A stretch of DNA of 64,000 nt from Semisulcospira habei (taxonomy: Eukaryota; Mollusca; Gastropoda; Semisulcospiridae): the NCBI GenBank assembly GCA_036245525.1, contig BTPG01000002.1, forward strand, positions 167,359,501 through 167,423,500, written 5' to 3'. Below the pieces are notes generated by a model. It did not search any database. It was not told the DNA's origin and saw only the letters and a list, made by a program, of their open reading frames with translations. Positions 56,661 to 64,000 of the stretch are shown piece after piece; position 1 is the stretch's first letter, and each line of letters opens with the position of its first letter. The translations under genes were made by a program, and so were the position numbers.

Positions 56661-57250
56661 CGAGCCGTCTCTGTTGTGGTATGAGTGTGCAAGTAAGGTT
56701 ACCGTCGTCGGAGAACTAGAAGTTTACCGTATGACAGGCGTTGTTAACGCTGGAAGTAATACAAACGACGGCCGTACGCATTCACCAAACACAGACGCCC
56801 CCATGAGTCGAAGGATGTAAATTGACTCGTTCAAGACGTGCCTCATACGGACACGCGACAGATAGGCGCGTATCCACATTCGACACGACTCGATTTAGTG
56901 TGTTAATTTCAACTGCCAGCGTGAAGTGTGGATTCTGTTGCGCCCCTGTGACTACACAGAGTAGCCGATTGAAGTCAGGACAGAGATGTATTTATGTGGA
57001 GAGTAAAGTACATGTAGCCATGTCCTGGTAGATTGTGGGGGCGGTAGGTGTCTCCGCATTTTGCTGAAGAAAAAAAAAAGAACAGCCGTCACGGTACCCC
57101 CCCCCCCCCCCACCCCCTTTGCACGGTAGTTTTTTTCTCATCCCTCCTTCCTTTCTCAAAAACAGTTAAATTTAACTCCTTACGCCCTGAGGAAGAAATT
57201 CTAATTTTTTTGGGTAGATATCCTTTGAGGTCTATATGACAGTCAAACTA

Positions 57251-57255
<5 letters not shown>

Positions 57256-57318
<63 letters not shown>

Positions 57319-57326
57319 CTCAGTGT

Positions 57327-57406
<80 letters not shown>
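57256..57406. repeat. (CT)n and (CA)n microsatellites
   Basis: CT run at 57256-57315 and CA run at 57330-57406, separated by cagtctcagtgtagta. Confidence 0.95.
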
Positions 57407-57408
<2 letters not shown>

Positions 57409-57554
57409 CTGGCTCGCCCGCAAACAGACACGCCCGCACTCACCCACGCACGTACGCACGCACTCGATCACACGCAGACACACGGTCTCACACACACACG
57501 CACACGCACACATCAATGGGCGCATACATACCACAACGGACAGAGAGGAAAAGG

Positions 57555-58205
57555 GCCCAGAATTCCGACGAGCGTGGGTGAGGGTCAGTTATCATCAAGC
57601 TGTCATGCGAGATATCTGGCACATATCAAACCCAGCGTCACCGTATTTCCTCCCCTCCTGTTGGCTCCTGCGTCTCCCTGGCTGACCAAAGGCTTTTTGT
57701 ATTGCACGGATTCAGTGTGGCTGACTGAAAATCATATCTCCACATATTATACTATAGACTATATAGTTATACCCACTTTTACACTTTATTGTTATCACTA
57801 GGTTGTTGTTTACAGCAACATTGCTGCAAACTTTCGGTGATGACTCACAAGTCGGCTGGCACGGTTTGAACAACAATAATGATAAACACACAGTATGGTA
57901 ATTTAACTGCAGTGGACTAAACGGTCAATAATAACAAAATGGTCAATAATAATTAAGACACCTTTAGTACAAAATCATAGGTGGTCTTCTCACTGTAAGT
58001 TTTATTTTGCGCACGTAGTCAAGGAAAAGGGGGGGGGGGGGGGGTGGGGGTGGAAAGGAAAGGAACTATTGCTCTGCCGTCCGCTGTAATAATAAACAAT
58101 TCCGAAGGTACCGCGGGTGCTACTAGGCTCATGGAGCCATGTGTTTTGGAGGGTATCGGGTTACCTCTGCTCAGAGCAAGCTCCGAGCGGTTGGAGAGAG
58201 AACTG
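57555..58205. mobile_element. Composite block joining two distant repeats
   Basis: 57555-57810 matches 17985-18243 and 57812-58205 matches 22749-23125, both in the same orientation. The junction is ttgttgtt|t|acagcaac. A G-run at 58031-58050 interrupts the right half. The simplest reading is an internally deleted copy of a larger element. A reverse-transcribed spliced copy is an alternative. Confidence 0.8.
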
Positions 58206-58352
58206 AATACATAGACAAGTTTGATAGGGTAATACAGCCCGCGGTCCATTAGACGTTACGAGATGATTAAAGGCACGATGCATGTTCACAGCTTGATTGC
58301 CTGGAGGACTTCGGGGCTGCAGTTAACCCCCTTGTGCATGCAGTACCGGTAC

Positions 58353-58353
<1 letters not shown>

Positions 58354-58443
<90 letters not shown>
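58354..58443. repeat. (GC)n(CA)n microsatellite
   Basis: Short GC run then about 80 bases of CA. Confidence 0.95.
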
Positions 58444-58450
<7 letters not shown>

Positions 58451-58620
58451 AACACAGAGGCTCGCACGCACGCAAAACAAACAACCACTTTTAATTATGC
58501 ACATGCTCAGACCTGCATTGATTCAGCCAGAGCTCAATATAATTGTCTCTTTCTTCTCCCCTTTGTGCGTGTAACCGCCAGTATTTTTTTTAAGTACCGG
58601 TGGATGCGTGCACAAGGGTG

Positions 58621-58828
58621 TTAACCCATTTAACCCCTACGACCTACAGTAGGAGAAGGAGTGACCATGATAAATCAAGGGTAGTGCCAGATCAGCCTTT
58701 CGCCTGAAGGCTCCAAGGTCATCTGGCACTACCTTTGAATTATCATGGTCAGTCCATCTCTGGTACATAGTTGCTAGGTAACATCACTAAAATGTGGGAA
58801 ATGCGGCCTTGTGGGTTATATGGGTTAA
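58621..58828 (+). mobile_element. TTAA palindromic element, family 1
   Basis: TTAA at 58621-58624 and 58825-58828, 208 bp. Core has more mismatches than other copies. The right TTAA is shared with a family 2 element. Confidence 0.88.
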
Positions 58829-58890
58829 CCCTTTGGCTGTTGGCGATTTTGGTCATGGTGATTCTTGCGGGAATCACCTCGACCTTATGA
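58825..58890. mobile_element. TTAA palindromic element, family 2, truncated
   Basis: Starts TTAACCCTTTGGCTGTTGG and has gattcttgcgggaatcacc as its loop region. The right terminus is missing. Confidence 0.7.
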
Positions 58891-59193
58891 CTGAGTGAGA
58901 AATGGTTACCAACTGCCCAAGGTTAAGACTGGCTATCCCTTTATGGACACGCTTCATAAAACATGCACATGACATGTTAAAAGCTGGAAAAATATAATAT
59001 TGATTTTGTCTTGCTTCACTGGCTGCATTCAAGACTGATGCAAGATAGCGGGCTGGTGCGCAAACTGATGTTTGCCGTGCAGCGCCTTGCCCTTTTGTAG
59101 CATTTTCCGCGTAGATCCTGCGATATGACACGACCACATTATTTCGCCCATTGTTGTTCACAAAATTGTGAACCAAACCGAGCAGATAGTTTG

Positions 59194-59230
<37 letters not shown>

Positions 59231-59237
59231 CGCGCGC
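59194..59237. repeat. (GT)n(GC)n microsatellite
   Basis: GT run then GC run. Confidence 0.95.
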
Positions 59238-59304
59238 CTGTTGCAGGCTGCCCAGAATTCAGAGTTGTCCTCAGAAGACTGCTCAGTTGAAGAGACAGAT
59301 CGAC

Positions 59305-59400
59305 CATGATAGTTCAAGGGTGGTGCCAGAATAGCTTGGCACCTAAGGGTGCTAAGCTATTCTGGCGCCACCCTTGAACTATCATGTCCGATCCATATCT
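59305..59400. mobile_element. Family 1 variant hairpin
   Basis: catgatagttcaagggtggt with complement accacccttgaactatcatg-type arm around ggcacctaagggtgc. No TTAA ends seen. Confidence 0.75.
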
Positions 59401-59751
59401 TGCTGTGTGGTGTCGGTAAACCGTGTTGCCCTCACATGCGCAGCATGCGGAAACTGTCGTGACAGGATTTAGCACTGTAATTTGACTGCAACGACTGGGT
59501 CATGATTCACGTCTGGCTGTGTCATTGGGTGGGGTTATGTATATGCTAACCGAGTGGCCACTAACATGTAGGCGTCAGGTTGGTTTACCAGTACCCGTGA
59601 GCTGTTGCGGTCCGTACGTTTCTTGAGCCGTAGGGCTCGCGTGAAATGATTTAGGAAGCAAGTGAACTCATTCAAGGCGCCCCCCACATCAGTTGCGCAG
59701 GAAGTGTGGCAACGCTATGCGACACTTTCGCAGCTGTTGATGCATGGCACC

Positions 59752-59969
59752 TTACTCATCAAGTTCAGCTCCGATACGCCACAGCAAGATATGGACCAAG
59801 TATGATAGTTCAAGGGTGGTGCCAGAATAGCTTGGCGCCCATAGGCGCCATGCTATTTTGTCAACACCCTTGAACTATCATGCCCGATCTGTCTCTAGAA
59901 TTGTAATACAGTCCTTCAGAGCGCAACTTCAAAATCTAGGGATTTCGGTCCTGGGGCAGAATGTGTTAA
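59752..59969 (+). mobile_element. TTAA palindromic element, family 1 variant
   Basis: Left end TTAC (one change), right TTAA at 59966-59969. Core is catgatagttcaagggtggt-like (agtatgatagttcaaggg) around ggcgcccataggcgcc. Confidence 0.78.
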
Positions 59970-61748
59970 CGTACCATTAATTACCTTGGCAGAGAAACAA
60001 GTCATGTGGTATTTACTCGGTGCGACGTGCGAACTTTGGTATGCAGCGGCGGATCAGTTACCACCCGCGGGAACGAAGGGGGGGGGGGAGGTAGGGGGGT
60101 GTTTCCAACTTTTAGTGTGCGACCTTTAACCTCACACAAAAGACCTTGTTCCCAAGTGCCCAAGAATCCGAAAGAAAAAAAAACAAGATGAGGATTTCAT
60201 CCCAAAGTCTACCATATTGTTTGGAGCATCTGTTGTTTGGAGCTCAGATGCGTTTATCTTTGAGGAACATTCAGAGTTGTTCATATTTTTAGGCATATTA
60301 TGCTGATCCATTTTTCCTCCTCTCTAAGCCAGCCTCTGATCAATACACACGTCGGCGCACACAAATGAAGACGGACACATGGCGCTTCCCACCATTAGTA
60401 CGCTCTGTGGGCTTGTGTAGCGACAGGAATCCATCTCCTTCTACTCTAACCCACCCTCACAGAAATAAAGATGTACACATGGCGATTCCTGCCATTCGTA
60501 ATCTCTGTGGTCTGGCGTAGCATAGCATAATAGCACGATCAGCGAAATGACATCACTTCAAGCTTCATGTCATGGCATCATTAGCCCCACGACGCCGTGT
60601 TCATAGTGACGACTCGATGTTATACGTCATCATCGCAGTACTAACATATTTGACGCATGAAAGGATCAACTTTGCAATTTGCTTGCTGATTTTCATCATT
60701 TAATCCTACCCCAGGGCCAGGACAAATAGCAGGTTCTCTGTTTTTGAAAAATCATGCAGGTATTAATGAGGTGATAGCTTTTTTCGTAAAAGAAAAATTT
60801 AAGTTATGTTAGCTGTTTTACAAATGACTCTGAAAAAGTGGTGCAGAAAAATTGTCTGATTTTCACACCTATGGCACACAGGTCACAATTGACCTAATCG
60901 TACCCGACAGCTGAGACAAACTGTAGGCTTATGTAAATCGTAAACAAAAAATCATGCGATTATTCATGAGAAGATTGTTTTTTTGCATAAAAAAGATTCG
61001 ATTCTTTTAAGATTAACCCATGTAATTCGTGAAATTAATCCCCAAAATGTGAAAATATATTTTTAAACAAAAATTTAATTATCACTCAAAAAGTTCTAGA
61101 GGTACAATGCTGGTTAACAAACTGTACACATACCAAGGGGAATTACTCAGCGCTGGACAGACAAACAGTTAGATTCCCTGCCCCCGCCTATCAGGCACCC
61201 AGTTGTACCAACGCTAGCCTCACTTATCTGGTTTGTGAGTATTTTATAACTCGAGGCAAAATTTGTTTCACTACATTGTTGAGTATTGTCTTGTGCATCT
61301 ACTGTGGGAAATCAGGGTATTTACCTGACCACATTTAGTAGTGCACCTTCTTGTTTGTGAATGTGTTTTTTTCCTGCCTACTTCTTAAATTCCATAAAAA
61401 GACATGGGTTATATATGTAGGTTTGGCCTGATGCATCTTTTTAGGGATGTAGATGATAAATACAGTAGACAAAAAGGGGGTGGGTGGGGTGGGGGGAGCG
61501 GGGTGGTGGTGTTGGGATGTGAGAGCCTTTTGCTCCTTCCTACAAGCCATGGGAATATGGGGGTGGGGGGGGGGGGGGGGGTGGGGATGGGTGGGTGGGG
61601 GCTCCTTTCCATAATTTAAATACTTTGTGGGGATGGGGTCTGAAACCTTTGCAAAATTTAACCCCCCCCCCCCCCCCCCCCCCTGCCACCTCAACCAGAT
61701 GTATCTGGTTTGTGACACTGATTGATTCATCTTGTTAATAGTGTGCGT
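59970..61748. other. Mostly non-coding intron sequence
   Basis: It holds G-rich runs at 60078 and 61490-61600 and a C run at 61662-61683. 60900-61120 is A/T-rich. No element or gene recognised. Confidence 0.45.
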
Positions 61749-61944
61749 TTAACTCCTTACGCACTGAGAACGAAATTGTCAAATTTGTGTAGATATCCTC
61801 TGAAGTCTATATCACAGTTCGGGAGACAGACCGGCCATGATATTTCAAGGTTGGTGTCAGAATAGCTTGGCGCCTAGAGATAACCTCGAAATATCATGGT
61901 CGATCCAGATCCTGTCGCAGCCTTTCAGGGCTTTTATGGGTTAA
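61749..61944 (+). mobile_element. TTAA palindromic element, family 1b-like
   Basis: TTAA at 61749-61752 and 61941-61944. Left end ttaactccttacgcactgag recurs (truncated) at 57174. The core hairpin is shortened. Confidence 0.75.
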
Positions 61945-62097
61945 AGACCTGGGTTGTGTGATCAAGTAGTGCACTTGTCAAGGTCTGGGTTGTGTGGGAG
62001 TAGGTTGCCTAGGACTGTGTTATGTCACAAATTCCTTACTGATACAGTTATTATCCGAGACCAGTCCGTCTGCTTTTGTGTCCTAAGGGTGAATGCG

Positions 62098-62297
62098 TTA
62101 ATCTCTTCACTGCCGAAGACAAGTTGAACAGTACCCGACTGCAAGAGGTATAAATCCTCATGTGCCCGCGCGATAGCGGGGGCGCATGAGGATCTTTTCC
62201 TCATGCTAAAACCACTTTGTATCCATGCCGGGGATCTTTGCTAAATTTACAATGATTTCAAAAATACCGTCTGCGTCCACTGGCAGTGAATGGGTTA
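62098..62297. mobile_element. TTAA palindromic element, family 3 (full length)
   Basis: TTAATCTCTTCACTGCC on the left, GGCAGTGAATGGGTTAA on the right (62294-62297). Hairpin at 62146-62203 is ggtataaatcctcatgtgcc with complement. The right TTAA is shared with the next element. Confidence 0.88.
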
Positions 62298-62462
62298 ACC
62301 CATATCATACTGAGGCAAAAAAGCTTTAAATTTGTACACTGCCACATGCAAGCTACATTATAGTACTTGCAGATAAGGCGCCAAGCTATTCTGTCACTAC
62401 CCTTGAACTATTTTAGTCAAACTTATTTCACACACTGTTGTATTCCGAATGATAAGGGTTAA
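62294..62462 (+). mobile_element. TTAA palindromic element, family 1b, left arm deleted
   Basis: TTAACCCATATCATACTGAG to GATAAGGGTTAA (62459-62462). Compared with 45305-45522 it lacks the left arm of the hairpin. Confidence 0.85.
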
Positions 62463-63253
62463 TACATTGTACATGTTTTTAATCAACGTTCATTGTTAAT
62501 CACACTTAGTTACAAAACATTCTTGTTACTGTTATGTGACCACTCCCAGTGTCACATAATAAGGAGGTCAGGACAGTGAATACCTTCATTGTCTATTGGC
62601 AAAGACCAATAGGGGTTATTGTTTGATGACTTGTGAACTGCGCAACATGCACTGAAAAAGTCAGACCATCAAGTCATGTGAATGAGTGTATGATAAAGTT
62701 GAAACAAATGGTCAAAGAAAGAAAGAAACAAACCAATAAAGAGAAAAAAATGTGCATTCATAATTATTTTTTATTGGGATGGACTAGCCAGCAATGATTT
62801 CACGGACTTGCCTGATAATGCTGTCATTAATGAAACCCCCTCTCCCCCCCCCCCCCTCCTCCCTTCCCTCCCCTCCCTCCCCCCTACCACCTATCTCTCC
62901 CTTCCCCCCCCCCCCCCCCTTTACTAACCCTGCACCCTACACACATAAGGTGGCAAATTGGGATACTGTATTAAAAAAGCTACTTTCTCAAAATTATGAA
63001 GACACTAAATATATATAAACTTTCCACTAGGGTTTAAAACTGTCCGTCATCGGGATGGACAGCATGACAAAATATGTCCCAGGCGCTCTACACTCCACTG
63101 TGTACTTAAAACACTGCAGGGATAAGTTATTTTTTCTCAAAATTTGTCCATCCCATTTACAGATGGTCTTCCATTTTTTTCCATCCCTGTCCAAATTTGT
63201 CTATCAAATACAGAGGCTTTTCTGTTAATGGAAAACCTGGATATAGCTTACCA
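62463..63253. other. Non-coding intron sequence
   Basis: C-rich runs at 62840-62920. No gene or element recognised. Confidence 0.45.
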
Positions 63254-63415
63254 TCTTGGATTGATCATGATAATTCAAGGGCATTGCCAGATGAGCTTGG
63301 CGCCTTCAGGCGCCAAGCTCATCTGGCGCTACCCTTGGTCAGTCCATCTCCTACAGCTGGTAGAAAGTTGTTAGGCAACACCTCCAAAATGTAGGAAACG
63401 TGGACCTGAGGTTAA
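63254..63415 (+). mobile_element. TTAA palindromic element, family 1
   Basis: Core gatcatgataattcaaggg with complement around ggcgccttcaggcgcc. Right end TTAA at 63412-63415, left terminus missing. Confidence 0.82.
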
Positions 63416-63599
63416 ATGGTGTGTGTGTGTGTGTGTGTGTGCGCATGCGCGAGTGCATGCATGCACCAGTGCATGCATGCAGGTTTGCTTGTTTTCAGTG
63501 TTTTATCATTTTATGTACATGAAAATTCTATGTGGTCCTCACTGTTATACCTCTCTGTTGTAGCTCTCTGTTCTGATCTGGCTTCACTGTCTGTTACAG

Positions 63600-63731
63600 G
63601 CCATGCAGGGAGGTTCCTGAAGGCGATGATTGTGTTAAGCGCGTTGCCTGTCCTAACACATATCGTCTTTCACATCACATTAGTGGCCATCGCCACTGAC
63701 AGCGAACCATATGGCTCCATGTTCCCCAACT
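63600..63731 (+). CDS. Piezo: Piezo, exon 3
   Basis: 132 bases between acceptor ctgttacag|gcc and donor aact|gtaagt, phase 1 on both sides. It encodes GHAGRFLKAMIVLSALPVL, then THIVFHITLVAIATD and SEPYGSMFPN. The GHxGRxL start followed by a long hydrophobic segment is the third conserved block of Piezo N-termini and the third membrane segment. The reading frame continues through all three junctions. The rest of the protein, expected to exceed 2000 residues, lies beyond the window. Confidence 0.94.
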
Positions 63732-64000
63732 GTAAGTGGATTGATGCCTCAGTGCATGTGTATAGTGTAGTTTAACCCATTTACTGCCAGCAGTGGCAGA
63801 TTTGTGTTTCTGAAACGATTGTAAATTCAGCGCCATAGAACTCAGTTCACCCAAGGAAGACAAAAACATAAAGCAGCCAGCAAGAGGCACATAATCTCAT
63901 AAGCCCCCACAAGTAGGAAGTGTAGCATGAAGGGAAGCAGATTTGTTTGTGTGTGTGGATGCGTGTATTTGCACATACATGCACATTCACGCACGTTTGT
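63732..64000 (+). other. Piezo: Start of Piezo intron 3 with a truncated TTAA element
   Basis: It begins gtaagtggattg. A family 3-like element starts TTAACCCATTTACTGCC at 63772 and reaches the hairpin region near 63877-63920 (caagaggcacataatctcat), without a clear right end. Confidence 0.7.

Larger units (their letters stand above)
29352..63599 (+). other. Piezo: Piezo intron 2 (34.2 kb, phase 1)
   Basis: It begins gtaagtaatcc after exon 2 and ends ctgttacag before exon 3. No further Piezo-like coding block was recognised inside. The length comes largely from retroelements and many palindromic elements listed below. Confidence 0.85.

Noticed and set aside
63675..63890. Minus-strand frame opposite Piezo exon 3
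   Set aside because: A shadow of the Piezo exon with no recognisable domain.

Overview
This is a eukaryotic (metazoan) genomic window. It contains one recognisable host gene, the 5' end of a Piezo mechanosensitive channel gene on the + strand, embedded in very repeat-dense DNA. Three coding exons are visible: exon 1 (26406-26481, starting at the ATG), exon 2 (29256-29351) and exon 3 (63600-63731). All have GT/AG boundaries and phase-1 junctions, and they join into about 101 residues that match the start of animal Piezo proteins. The gene continues to the right beyond the window. The mix of CR1, RTE, I-superfamily and L2-like retroelements, the long CA/GA microsatellites and the palindromic short elements suggests a lophotrochozoan, probably a mollusc and possibly a gastropod. 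That assignment is inference; no species marker is present.

Layout. 1-26.2 kb is upstream DNA. It holds a minus-strand retrotransposon ORF1 with CCHC knuckles (1-1262), a decayed I-superfamily element with endonuclease, RT and RNase H (2025-5660), and a decayed RTE element (6425-9780) split by a 375-bp insertion. Next come simple repeats, a 35-bp minisatellite, a ~165-bp tandem array, a large fold-back (12522-12858) and an L2-like fragment. From 17.98 to 23.1 kb two blocks bracket an unrecognised minus-strand coding region, and a minus-strand RTE-like retroelement lies at 23.2-25.4 kb. Intron 1 (2.8 kb) holds CR1 and L2-like fragments and TTAA-bounded palindromic elements. Intron 2 (34.2 kb) holds a second RTE copy and a nested stack: CR1 (-) interrupted by an I-type element (+), itself interrupted by an RTE-like fragment (+). 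It also holds a nearly complete RTE-like element (48.7-52.0 kb) and more than 25 short palindromic elements.

The most distinctive signal is the population of 70-215 bp palindromic elements. Many begin TTAACCC and end GGGTTAA, consistent with piggyBac-type TTAA-targeting non-autonomous transposons. At least four families are present, and on four occasions two elements abut and share a single TTAA. A second notable signal is a 0.65-kb block at 57.55-58.2 kb. It matches two blocks lying 4.5 kb apart at 18 kb and 22.7 kb, as expected if it is an internally deleted relative of a larger element that encloses the unrecognised coding region. No retroelement reading frame in the window is intact. No CRISPR array, rRNA or functional tRNA gene was seen.
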